Origin: Candidatus Proelusimicrobium tauri
Lineage (GTDB): Bacteria; Elusimicrobiota; Elusimicrobia; Elusimicrobiales; Elusimicrobiaceae
Assembly: GCA_002311025.1 (NCBI GenBank)
Contig: DBYY01000009.1
Span: 62,001-126,000 of the forward strand
Direction: 5' to 3'
DNA: 64,000 nt
Part shown: positions 35,797 to 43,551 of the stretch, piece by piece
Layout of the letters: every line of letters starts with the position of its first letter
How positions within the stretch are numbered: position 1 is the stretch's first letter
Translations under genes and position numbers: made by a program
The notes under the pieces: model-generated
What the model saw: only the letters and a program-made list of their open reading frames with translations
What the model was told of the DNA's origin: nothing
The model's database searches: none

Positions 35797-36155
35797 AAAA
35801 AATTATTATAGTTGATGATTCTGCCGTCTTAAGAATCAGTATACAAAACGCTCTTGAAAGTTTTAATTATCAAGTTATCGGCACGGCAAGCGGTTCAAAA
35901 GAATTATTTGATTTACTACCGAATTCTGAAAAGCCGGACCTTATTTTGCTTGATATGTTTTACCCCAACGAAAACGGCATTGATATCCTAAGAAAATTAA
36001 AACAGGAATATCCCTCAATAAAAATCTTAGTAATTACCGCTATGAACGAAGAAAGCATAAACAAACAAATAAAACAACTTAAGGCCGACGATATTTTGTA
36101 TAAGCCCTTTGATATGGATGATCTTACTTTTGCGATAAATAAAATCTTCTTATAA
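35793..36155 (+). CDS. Single-domain response regulator (CheY-like receiver)
   Basis: 120 residues from ATG 35793, which overlaps the mutase stop as ATGA. It is a receiver domain only: acidic pair DD (IIIVDDSAVLR), phosphoacceptor Asp in LILLDMFYP, conserved Thr in VITAMNEES and Lys in LYKPFDMDDL. There is no output domain, so it acts through a partner. The gene ends one base from the convergent histidine kinase gene, a likely cognate pair although they are on opposite strands and separately transcribed. Confidence 0.92.
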   Translation: MKKIIIVDDSAVLRISIQNALESFNYQVIGTASGSKELFDLLPNSEKPDLILLDMFYPNENGIDILRKLKQEYPSIKILVITAMNEESINKQIKQLKADDILYKPFDMDDLTFAINKIFL

Positions 36156-36156
36156 A

Positions 36157-37041
36157 TTATTTTTGGGAAGAATTTGTGTTAAGCGGTAAGGAAAACCAAA
36201 ACAATGTTCCTTTGCCAAGTCCCACGCTTTGCGACCAAATAATACCTTTATGCGCACCGATAATATCCTGCGCAATTGCAAGGCCAAGCCCCCAACCAAG
36301 ACTTTTATGCTCATCATCAAGGTTTTCGGCTTGATTAAACTTTTCAAAAATTTTTACTTTATCTACGTGGACAATCCCCTTGCCGGTATCTTTTATAAAA
36401 CTTCTGACATAATTTCCGTCAACCTGATAACTTATTTCCACCGTGCCGCCCGCATTTGTAAACTTTAAAGCATTAGATACAAGATTATTTAAAACCTGAG
36501 AAAGACGTTCTCTGTCAGCATAAATTTCGATATCACTGGGATAATCTATTTTGCGTAAGTTGATATTTTTCTCTTTAGCAATAATAACATACTGCTCGTA
36601 AATTTCTTCCACCAGTTTATTATAAATGAACTTATAAGGATTTATTTTTAAATGACCTGAAGCGGATATTGAAGCATCCACTAAATCCGCAAGTAAAACC
36701 CCCATATGGGCAGAAGAACGCTCAAGCGTATGTAAAATCTTTTTTTCCTGTTCGTCTTTTGCATCTTCAAGAAGCATTGAGGTATACCCCTGCATAGCAG
36801 TCAGAGGCTGCCTTAAATCATGGGCAACCATAAACATAAATTTAGATTTGCTTTCATTTAAGCGTGCTTCTTGACGGTATCTAAAAGCAATTTTTTCAAC
36901 GGCGCGTTCAAGATATTTTATACGCTTTTCTTTTGTTTCCGTTTCTTTTAAAAACTGTTTCTGTGTTCTGCATTTGCAACATCTAAAAAGAAAAACAACC
37001 GTAATCAAACAAATTATTAAGATTATATTTACTAATACCAT
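36157..37041 (-). CDS. Membrane-anchored sensor histidine kinase
   Basis: 294 residues. A single N-terminal transmembrane helix (about 2-19) ends in RCCKCRTQ. A short coiled coil precedes HisKA with the phospho-accepting His in MFMVAHDLRQPLTAM, followed by HATPase_c: N box NLVSNALKFTN, G1 DTGKGI, and G2 GWGLGLAIAQDI. There is no periplasmic sensor loop, so the input is unknown; the cluster of cysteines after the helix may sense redox or bind metal. AGGAAGG precedes the ATG. Convergent with the single-domain response regulator. Confidence 0.9.
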   Translation of the reverse strand: MVLVNIILIICLITVVFLFRCCKCRTQKQFLKETETKEKRIKYLERAVEKIAFRYRQEARLNESKSKFMFMVAHDLRQPLTAMQGYTSMLLEDAKDEQEKKILHTLERSSAHMGVLLADLVDASISASGHLKINPYKFIYNKLVEEIYEQYVIIAKEKNINLRKIDYPSDIEIYADRERLSQVLNNLVSNALKFTNAGGTVEISYQVDGNYVRSFIKDTGKGIVHVDKVKIFEKFNQAENLDDEHKSLGWGLGLAIAQDIIGAHKGIIWSQSVGLGKGTLFWFSLPLNTNSSQK

Positions 37042-37070
37042 AAAAACCTTCCTAGATATATACTAACAAA

Positions 37071-37679
37071 TTATTTAGCAAAAGATACCGTTTTCTTAAA
37101 ATCCTCTATACAAATTTTCCCTTCTCTTAAAAAAACTATTTCTTTTTTTGTTAAGTCCACCACCGAAGATGCTTGATTTTTACTAATACCTTCTACCACC
37201 GCAACGCCTTTAGGCGCAAAAGTTTGTTTTATAACTGTCAAATCAGGAGTATACCCCTGCCCGTGAATATTTGCACTACTAGCAAAAAGCGGACAGTTTA
37301 ATTTTTCCATTATTTTTAAAATAAGATTATCGTTAGGCACTCTGAGTCCGATAGTTTCTGCAGGTAAAATTTTTTTAGCAAAATCCGTGCTTTTTAAAAT
37401 TAAAGTTAAAGCACCGGGCCAAAAAGTTTTAGCGGCTTTTTGGGCACGTTCATCAAACTCGGCAAGTTTTAAGGCTTGGGTAAAAGTACATAAAACCTGT
37501 GGAAGTTTTTCCGAAGGATTTAATTTTACTTTATTTAATTTCTCTAAAGAGTTTTTATCTTTGGCAAGACAAACAAGACCAAAGGTTGTATCAGTCGGCA
37601 AAACGAGACACTCACCTTTTTCCAAAAGGGCACAAAGTTCTTCAAAAGTTATTTCTTTATCAGTAGTTAAATTCTTCAT
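37071..37679 (-). CDS. L-threonylcarbamoyladenylate synthase (Sua5/YrdC/YciO family)
   Basis: About 202 residues. The YrdC domain signature is clear: CLVLPTDTTFGLVCLAKD, KLPQVLCTFTQA, FWPGALTLILKST, LRVPNDNLI and FASSANIHGQGYTPD. It makes threonylcarbamoyl-AMP for t6A37 modification of tRNAs reading ANN codons. Start chosen at MKNLTT (ATG 37679); ATG 37682 is adjacent and equally possible. The gene overlaps the end of rsmI. A YciO-like role is the alternative. Confidence 0.85.
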   Translation of the reverse strand: MKNLTTDKEITFEELCALLEKGECLVLPTDTTFGLVCLAKDKNSLEKLNKVKLNPSEKLPQVLCTFTQALKLAEFDERAQKAAKTFWPGALTLILKSTDFAKKILPAETIGLRVPNDNLILKIMEKLNCPLFASSANIHGQGYTPDLTVIKQTFAPKGVAVVEGISKNQASSVVDLTKKEIVFLREGKICIEDFKKTVSFAK

Positions 37680-38367
37680 CATCTTCTTCTTTTTGTTTTG
37701 AAGAACGTGCATCTAAAATGACCACAAATTCGCCAAGAATTTTTTTGCGACTTTCAAGATTTTTTATAATATCTTCCAAACTTCCGCTTAAATATTCTTC
37801 AAAAGTTTTGGTAATTTCCCGTGCTAAAACACAGGTTATTGGATTTTCAAAATTATCTTTAACAAGTTTTAAAAATTTAACAACTCTGTAAGGTGATTCA
37901 TAAATAACGACCGGTTTTTCAAGTTCAAAAGAACTTTTTAAAAGTTTAACTATTTTGCCAGGCTTTCTTGAAGTAAAACCCAAGAAAACAAAACCACCAC
38001 CGCCAACACCGCTTGCACTTAAAGCACAAGTTAAAGCACTTGCGCCCGGTAATGCGCAAACTTTTATGCCTTCTTCTCTTGCACGGCGAACAAGCCGCCA
38101 ACCCGGGTCCGAAACGCAAGGCGTGCCGGCATCACTAACCAAAGCGCAAACCTTACCGCCTTTAAGTAAACTCAAGCAATTTTCTACGGAAAATTTATCC
38201 CCTTCATGATAGCGAATAGTTTTTGTATTTATTCCGTAACTATCCAATAATTTTTTTGTTTGGCGGGTATCTTCGCAAAGGACAAAATCCGCCTGCTTTA
38301 AAACTTCTAAAGCACGCAAAGTTATATCTTGTAAATTGCCTATCGGCGTTGGCACAATATAAAGCAT
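37660..38367 (-). CDS. rsmI: 16S rRNA (cytidine1402-2'-O)-methyltransferase
   Basis: 235 residues from MLYIVPTPIGNLQDI (ATG 38367); an in-frame start at 38394 is less likely because the family begins with LYIVPTPIGN. Tetrapyrrole-methylase-fold motifs: ADFVLCEDTRQTKKL, VSDAGTPCVSDPG, LPGASALTCALSASG and VIYESPYRV. It methylates the 2'-OH of C1402 in the ribosomal decoding centre. It is translationally linked to the Sua5-type gene (20-base overlap), so the two RNA modification genes are one operon. Confidence 0.92.
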   Translation of the reverse strand: MLYIVPTPIGNLQDITLRALEVLKQADFVLCEDTRQTKKLLDSYGINTKTIRYHEGDKFSVENCLSLLKGGKVCALVSDAGTPCVSDPGWRLVRRAREEGIKVCALPGASALTCALSASGVGGGGFVFLGFTSRKPGKIVKLLKSSFELEKPVVIYESPYRVVKFLKLVKDNFENPITCVLAREITKTFEEYLSGSLEDIIKNLESRKKILGEFVVILDARSSKQKEEDDEEFNY

Positions 38368-38454
38368 AAAAATTTTTACCAAAAATATATACATATTTTA
38401 TAAAATATATAGATACAAAAACAAACAAAAATAAGGAGGTTCCCATAACAAGAG

Positions 38455-39852
38455 ATGGAAAAAATTAAGTTTAACACTACGCTCATTATTATGAGTATTG
38501 TTGTGCTAACAGCCCTTTGTACTTGGTTTATACCGGCAGGGCAATACGATAAAGTAAAAAATCAAGACGGCAGACTTGTACTAGTCGAAGGTTCTTATCA
38601 CCAAATAAAATCTTCCCCCCAAAATGTCTTTGATGTTTTAAAAGCCCCGATGGATGCTTTTAAACGCAAACAAACAGCGGAAATTATTGCTTTTCTTTTG
38701 ATAATAGGCGGTGCTTTTATGGTTATAGAAAAAACAAACTCTATAACAATAGCCATAAAACATATCAGCACTTACTTTACCAAATATAAGATTTTAAAAA
38801 CTTTCTTTATACCTCTTACAATGATAATGTTCTCGCTATGCGGGGCAACTTTCGGTATGAGTGAAGAAGTTCTAATTTTCGTTCCTATTTTTATGCCGCT
38901 TGCTCTTTCGCTTGGTTATGATAGCGCAACAGGTATGTTAATACCGTTTCTTGGTGCGGGTGCGGGTTTTGCAAGTGCCTTTTTAAATCCCTTCACACTG
39001 GGTATTGCACAAGGTATTGCGGAATTACCCCCTTGTTCCGGCTTAACTTTAAGAATAATCATTTGGACTGTTTCTACTTTAATTGCAATCGGATTTGTTG
39101 TTCTTTATACAAAAATGGTGGCTAAACATCCCGAAAAAAGTTTAACCTATGAATTTGATAAAACAAGAGCAAAAGAACTACACTTAAATACGAAGAAAGA
39201 AGAAGCGTTCAAACTTTCCCATATTATTGTCTTATTAGCCTTTTGTGCTTCCTTAGTATTGCTTATTGCCGGCGTCTTAAAATATGGATGGGAAATAACC
39301 GAAATGGGCGGTTTATTCTTCGGTCTTGCTATCGTTGCGGCAATTTGCGCAAAAATGACTGTTACAGAGGCCACTACCGCTTTTTATGACGGTGTAAGAG
39401 GTATGGCAGAAATTTGTTTCCTGCTTGCGCTTGCAACTTCTATTGTGGTTATTGCCGAAAACGGTCATATTTTAGATACCTGTCTTAATTATATGGCCGG
39501 TCTGATTTCGCATTTACCCTCTGTAATTGCTTCTTGGGCGGCATTTATAATGCAAGCCGTAATAAACTTCTTTATACCTTCCGGTTCGGGTAAAGCGGTT
39601 TTAACAATGCCTTTACTTGCGCCTTTATCAGACTTAATCGGCATTACCCGCCAAACAATGGTGCTTGCCTATCAATTCGGCGATGGGTGGACAAATATCT
39701 GTATTCCCACAAGCCCTGTTACCATTGCCGTTATTGGTCTTGCCAAAATATCTTATCAAAAATGGCTTAAGTTTATTTGGCCGCTTATTGCAGTTTGGTT
39801 CTTAATGTCCTTTGGCTTTTTGGCCTATGCAACTTTGATAAATTGGCAGTAA
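38455..39852 (+). CDS. YfcC/C4-dicarboxylate-carrier type membrane transporter
   Basis: 465 residues, about 12 transmembrane helices. It opens NTTLIIMSIVVLTALCTWFIPAGQYD and contains GMSEEVLIFVPIFMPLALSLGYDS, FLGAGAGFASAFLNPFTLGIAQGIAELP and FFIPSGSGKAVLTMPLLAPLSDL, all hallmarks of the YfcC family (IT superfamily, related to basic amino acid antiporters and C4-dicarboxylate carriers). The substrate is not known. The strong AAGGAGG site lies 16 bases before the ATG, unusually far, with a poor AAGAG close by. A terminator follows directly after the gene. Confidence 0.85.
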   Translation: MEKIKFNTTLIIMSIVVLTALCTWFIPAGQYDKVKNQDGRLVLVEGSYHQIKSSPQNVFDVLKAPMDAFKRKQTAEIIAFLLIIGGAFMVIEKTNSITIAIKHISTYFTKYKILKTFFIPLTMIMFSLCGATFGMSEEVLIFVPIFMPLALSLGYDSATGMLIPFLGAGAGFASAFLNPFTLGIAQGIAELPPCSGLTLRIIIWTVSTLIAIGFVVLYTKMVAKHPEKSLTYEFDKTRAKELHLNTKKEEAFKLSHIIVLLAFCASLVLLIAGVLKYGWEITEMGGLFFGLAIVAAICAKMTVTEATTAFYDGVRGMAEICFLLALATSIVVIAENGHILDTCLNYMAGLISHLPSVIASWAAFIMQAVINFFIPSGSGKAVLTMPLLAPLSDLIGITRQTMVLAYQFGDGWTNICIPTSPVTIAVIGLAKISYQKWLKFIWPLIAVWFLMSFGFLAYATLINWQ

Positions 39853-39861
39853 TTTAAACAA

Positions 39862-39897
39862 GGCCGCTCTTTTTTAAAAGAGCGGTCTTTATTTTTT
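39862..39897 (+). terminator. Rho-independent terminator after the YfcC-type gene
   Basis: GGCCGCTCTTTT pairs with AAAAGAGCGGTC (G-T at one end) and is followed by TTTATTTTTT. The next gene's ATG (39898) is the first base after this T run. Confidence 0.88.
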
Positions 39898-41313
39898 ATG
39901 TTTCAAGATACCGTAAAAGTTTTAGATTTTTTTAGTTTTCCTGATTATGCCGTATTTTTTGCGGTACTTTTTTTAACTGTATTTTTTGTCCTCTACGGCA
40001 ATTTTAAACGCAAAAATACCGAAGATAAATTCCTTGATTATATGCTTATGGGCAGACGCCTTACTTTGCCTTTTTTTGTTGCTACGCTCTGCGCAAGTTG
40101 GTATGGTGGCATTTTCGGTGTAAGCGAAATAACTTTTAATTACGGTATCTACAATTTTATAACGCAAGGTTTATTTTGGTATATCGCTTATATTATTTTT
40201 GCGCTTTTTATGGTGAATAAAATTAAAAAATACCAAAGTCTTACTTTGCCTGAAATGGCCGGCGAAATGTTCGGTCCTAAAGCACACAAAACTTGTGCCG
40301 TTTTTACTTTTTTTAATGTCTTGCCGATTGCTTATGTTTTAAGTCTTGGTGTGTTTTTACATTTATGTTTCGGCATTTCCACTTTTTGGGGTATGATTAT
40401 AGGCACAAGTTTTGTGTGCCTTTACGCAAGTTGGGGTGGACTTCGCGCAGTGGTTTATTCCGATGCGGTTCAGTTCAGCGTAATGTGTTTATCCGTTTTA
40501 CTTGTTCTTATTTTTTCCGTTAAAACTTTCGGCGGACTTGCTTTTTTAAAAGCCAATTTACCTTATGCTCATTTTTCCATAACGGGCGGAAACAGTTATT
40601 TTAATTTAGCGGTATGGGGTTTTATTGCTCTTGCTACTTTAGTAGATCCTTCTTTTTACCAAAGATGTTTTGCCGCAAAAGATATAAGAACAGCCAAAAG
40701 AGGTATTTTGATTTGCGCACTTATTTGGCTTTGTTTTGATATTTGCACTACTGCCGGCGCGCTTTATGCTCGCGCTTTAATACCCGAGGCCGCCCCCAGA
40801 GATTCCTATTTTATCTACGCCATACAACTTTTGCCCATCGGTTTAAAAGGATTTTTTGTCGCCGGTATTTTATCAATAATTTTATCTACACTTGATTCTT
40901 TTTTGTTTATCGCTTCAAACACAATTGCCTATGATTTACTTAAAAATAAAATTAAAAATACCCTTTTAGCAAATCAAATTTTCTTTATAATAATTGCCGC
41001 GCTTGCAATAAGTTTGAGTATTTATTTTGAAGGCAGTTTCAAAAAAATATGGTTTGTTTTGGGTTCTTATATGTCTGCTTGCCTTTTAGTTCCTTTGGTG
41101 CTGGGGCATATTTTCCCAAAAAGGATATCTGATAAAACTTTTACTTTAAGCGCAATAATTTCAGCCGTTTTTTTGACTTTATGGGACACTTTTGAAAAAC
41201 AAGGTTTTTGGGCGCAAATTGACGGCTTTTATATCGGCGTTCTTACAAATTTGTTATTATTAAGTATCGCTATTTATAGGAAAAGAAAATGCAAACAATC
41301 AAAAACCTTTTAA
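39898..41313 (+). CDS. Sodium:solute symporter (SSS family)
   Basis: 471 residues, about 13 transmembrane helices. SSS motifs: FLDYMLMGRRLTLPFFVATL, ASWYGGIFGVSEITFNYG, ASWGGLRAVVYSDAVQFSVM and FFVAGILSIILSTLDSFLFIASN. It couples uptake of an organic solute to sodium. The start codon directly abuts the T run of the preceding terminator and has no Shine-Dalgarno. The 3' end overlaps thiamine pyrophosphokinase by 25 bases. From that coupling I infer that thiamine or a precursor may be the substrate; no TPP riboswitch is visible upstream. Confidence 0.88.
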   Translation: MFQDTVKVLDFFSFPDYAVFFAVLFLTVFFVLYGNFKRKNTEDKFLDYMLMGRRLTLPFFVATLCASWYGGIFGVSEITFNYGIYNFITQGLFWYIAYIIFALFMVNKIKKYQSLTLPEMAGEMFGPKAHKTCAVFTFFNVLPIAYVLSLGVFLHLCFGISTFWGMIIGTSFVCLYASWGGLRAVVYSDAVQFSVMCLSVLLVLIFSVKTFGGLAFLKANLPYAHFSITGGNSYFNLAVWGFIALATLVDPSFYQRCFAAKDIRTAKRGILICALIWLCFDICTTAGALYARALIPEAAPRDSYFIYAIQLLPIGLKGFFVAGILSIILSTLDSFLFIASNTIAYDLLKNKIKNTLLANQIFFIIIAALAISLSIYFEGSFKKIWFVLGSYMSACLLVPLVLGHIFPKRISDKTFTLSAIISAVFLTLWDTFEKQGFWAQIDGFYIGVLTNLLLLSIAIYRKRKCKQSKTF

Positions 41314-41915
41314 TAATCGCAAACGGACAGGAAGAAAATAAAACTTTCATAAAAACTTGCGCAAAAGCGGCTGATTTTATTTTAGCGCTTGACGGCGGAG
41401 CAGATACTGCTCTAAAAGCCGGCATTATGCCAAACTTAGTTATAGGCGATTTGGATTCGATTTCCCAAACAGCAAAAAATAAAATCGGCAAAGAAAAACT
41501 TCTAAAAGTTTCACGCCAAGATAATACCGATTTAGAAAAAGGGCTTGATTTTGCGCACTATTTTAAAGTGCCTAACATAACAATAATTTGCGCGCAGGGC
41601 GGCAGAATTGATTTTACTTTGAGCAATTTTTCTTCCGTGTTTAATTATATTGATAAAGCACAAATTATTTTCAAAACAAGTTCTTGCGATATTTACCCAA
41701 TTAAAAAAAGTACAAGATTTGAGTGTAAAAAAGGCGCAAAAATAAGTTTAATACCTATGGGTAACACAACAGGACTTACTTTAAAAAATTTAAAATATAC
41801 TCTTAAAAATGCTTCTTTTAAAATAGGTCAAACGGCGGTAAGCAATATCGCCCTAAAAAATAATTTTGAAGTTTCCTTCACAAAAGGCCAACTGCTGGTT
41901 ATTATAAATAAGTAA
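41289..41915 (+). CDS. Thiamine pyrophosphokinase
   Basis: 208 residues, usual length for TPK. The catalytic N-domain has ILALDGGADTAL, GDLDSIS, RQDNTDLEKGLDFA and GGRIDFTLSNFSS; the C-terminal thiamine-binding beta-sandwich follows (KGAKISLIPMG, FKIGQTAVSNIAL). It makes thiamine diphosphate from thiamine and ATP. Coupled to the sodium symporter by a 25-base overlap, suggesting uptake and activation of salvaged thiamine are expressed together. Confidence 0.9.
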   Translation: MQTIKNLLIIANGQEENKTFIKTCAKAADFILALDGGADTALKAGIMPNLVIGDLDSISQTAKNKIGKEKLLKVSRQDNTDLEKGLDFAHYFKVPNITIICAQGGRIDFTLSNFSSVFNYIDKAQIIFKTSSCDIYPIKKSTRFECKKGAKISLIPMGNTTGLTLKNLKYTLKNASFKIGQTAVSNIALKNNFEVSFTKGQLLVIINK

Positions 41916-41975
41916 AAACTTCCCTTTTTATTCTTATAAATATTTTTTAAAATCTTCTCAAGAATAATTCCTATT

Positions 41976-42002
41976 TTGTTTTTTAAAAAAATTTGGTATA
42001 AT
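41976..42002 (+). promoter_or_regulatory. Candidate promoter in the gap before the tRNA pair
   Basis: TTGTTT (41976-41981) and TATAAT with TGG just before it (41997-42002), 15 bases apart. The transcript would run into the hairpin at 42083 and then the tRNAs. Nothing else is recognised in this 217-base gap. Confidence 0.35.
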
Positions 42003-42082
42003 AAATATATAGAGATTAAAACTCTTAACCCGTTTTACAAAAATATACTAGACACAAAAAGTATTTTTTGGTAAAATATAAT

Positions 42083-42112
42083 TAATGGGGAAATAACCCC
42101 GTTATTTTTTGC
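42083..42112 (+). terminator. Hairpin with T run upstream of tRNA-Lys
   Basis: AATGGGG pairs with CCCCGTT around AAATAA, followed by ATTTTTT. It could end transcription from the thiamine pyrophosphokinase operon or form an attenuator 20 bases before tRNA-Lys. Confidence 0.6.
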
Positions 42113-42132
42113 TCTTTTTTTGACAGATTTTA

Positions 42133-42204
42133 GCGCTCGTAGCTCAGTGGTAGAGCATCCGCCTTTTAAGCGGGAGGCCGTGAGTTCGAGTCTCACCGAG
42201 CGCA
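42133..42204 (+). tRNA. tRNA-Lys (anticodon UUU)
   Basis: 72-base cloverleaf: acceptor GCGCTCG/CGAGCGC, D arm AGCTCAGTGGTAGAGC, anticodon stem TCCGC/GCGGG with loop CTTTTAA (anticodon TTT), T arm GTGAG-TTCGAGT-CTCAC, discriminator A. CCA not encoded. Confidence 0.93.
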
Positions 42205-42236
42205 AAAGTTTTGGCTCTTGTTTCAAGAGTCTTTAC

Positions 42237-42308
42237 GCCCCCTTCGTCTATCGGCTAGGACACCAGATTTTCAATCTGGTGAGAGGAGTTCGATTCTCCT
42301 AGGGGGCG
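42237..42308 (+). tRNA. tRNA-Glu (anticodon UUC)
   Basis: 72-base cloverleaf: acceptor GCCCCCT/AGGGGGC, anticodon stem CCAGA/TCTGG with loop TTTTCAA (anticodon TTC), T arm GAGGAG-TTCGATT-CTCCT, discriminator G. It follows tRNA-Lys by 32 bases, so both are likely on one transcript. CCA not encoded. Confidence 0.94.
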
Positions 42309-42360
42309 TATTTTTTTGCTTCGAAAACTTTATCTAAACGCCAAAGTCGACGCAAAAAGT

Positions 42361-43095
42361 TTAAATAGTTATTGTGTCGCCGTCATAAGGCGCAAAAGTT
42401 TTTTCAAAATATTTACCGGCGTCAAGCAAGGCCAAATCTCTTTTTTCAAAAGTGTCATAAACATCAGCCTTAAAGTGTATCAAAGCAAGCAATTTCACTT
42501 TTGCTTCTTTGGCAATTAAGGCTGCGGCTTTTGGGTTTAAGTGATTAAAATCGGGGTCTTGCGCAGGTAGGTAAGAACACTCGCAAATAAATAAATCGCT
42601 ATCTTTAGCAAGGTGTAAAATGTTTTCGCAAAGCCCGCTATCAAGCCCGTAGGCAACAATTTTATCCTCACTAAAAATTTTATAACCGAAAGTTTTTACC
42701 GCATGGGCAAGTTCAAAAGTTTCAACTTTAAAAGGCAAATCCTTTTTAATTTCGTCTAACTGGGCAATTCTTATACCAAGTGCTTTTGCCGTTGGCATAA
42801 AAGGCAGTTGCATAAACTGTGCCAAATCTTCTTTTTGTTTATTTTCTTTAACAATAATTGTTAAGTTTTTCCCCCTAAGTAAGGGCAACATCTGAAGTCC
42901 GCAAATATGGTCCAAATGCAAATGGGTCAAAAGCAGATAAATAGGTTTTTCTTCCTTTAATAAGGAAGGAACTTTATAAAAACCGCTGCCACAATCTAAA
43001 ATGATATAGCAATCTTTAGTATCTAAAAAAACGCAACTTGTTGCGCCTGTATGAGTATCAAACCAACCGTTTGTGCCAAGAAAAGTTATATTCAT
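42361..43095 (-). CDS. MBL-fold metallohydrolase, RNase Z-like
   Basis: 244 residues. Metal site motif LLTHLHLDHICGLQML, upstream FLDTKDCYIILDCGSGF, and later ICECSYL and ALIHF histidine/aspartate ligands fit the beta-lactamase fold, closest in layout to the RNase Z/ElaC or AtsA-type group, but shorter than true RNase Z (about 300). It lacks an obvious tRNA-binding exosite arm, so the substrate may not be tRNA. It follows tRNA-Glu on the opposite strand. AAGG precedes the ATG. Divergent from ridA. Confidence 0.82.
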   Translation of the reverse strand: MNITFLGTNGWFDTHTGATSCVFLDTKDCYIILDCGSGFYKVPSLLKEEKPIYLLLTHLHLDHICGLQMLPLLRGKNLTIIVKENKQKEDLAQFMQLPFMPTAKALGIRIAQLDEIKKDLPFKVETFELAHAVKTFGYKIFSEDKIVAYGLDSGLCENILHLAKDSDLFICECSYLPAQDPDFNHLNPKAAALIAKEAKVKLLALIHFKADVYDTFEKRDLALLDAGKYFEKTFAPYDGDTITI

Positions 43096-43169
43096 ATTCC
43101 TTACCTCTTTGAAATAAGTCCCTTTTTTTTATATTATATATTATAACTTGTTTTAAGCAAGGAGATTTT

Positions 43170-43550
43170 ATGGCAACAAAAACAATAACAACAAACAGCG
43201 CTCCAAAAGCCATTGGGCCTTATTCCCAAGCGGTAAAAAATGGCAGTTGGATTTTTATTTCCGGTTGTTTGCCGGCTGATCCTGTAACGGGCGAACTTAC
43301 CGGCGGCGATATCCGTACCCAAACCCAAAGAGTGCTGCAAAATATGCAGGAAATTTTAAAAACAGCAAAAACAGATTTTAAACACGTAATAAAAACAACG
43401 GTTTTTTTAACAAACCTAGCAGACTTTGCCGATATGAATGAAGTCTATTCTCAATTTTTCCAAGAACCCTTTCCGGCAAGAAGCACCGTTCAAGTGGTTG
43501 CTTTACCGAAAGGCGCTTTAGTGGAAATTGAAGCGATAGCAAGGAAATAA
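43170..43550 (+). CDS. ridA: RidA family enamine/imine deaminase
   Basis: 126 residues, the full family length. Signature: IGPYSQAVKNGSWIFISG near the start, VFLTNLADFADMNEVY, and the active-site arginine in PARSTVQVVALPKGALVEIEAIA. It hydrolyses reactive 2-aminoacrylate made by PLP enzymes such as threonine dehydratase. AAGGAG precedes the ATG. The stop is followed by malQ after one base. Confidence 0.95.
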   Translation: MATKTITTNSAPKAIGPYSQAVKNGSWIFISGCLPADPVTGELTGGDIRTQTQRVLQNMQEILKTAKTDFKHVIKTTVFLTNLADFADMNEVYSQFFQEPFPARSTVQVVALPKGALVEIEAIARK

Positions 43551-43551
43551 T

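Noticed and set aside
38437..38454. Start codon of the YfcC-type gene closer to its strong AAGGAGG site
   Set aside because: The only candidate at proper spacing is ATA, which is out of frame and ends after seven codons.
41916..42132. TPP or other riboswitch near thiamine pyrophosphokinase
   Set aside because: No conserved CTGAGA or ACCTG elements; the region holds only promoter-like boxes and one hairpin.
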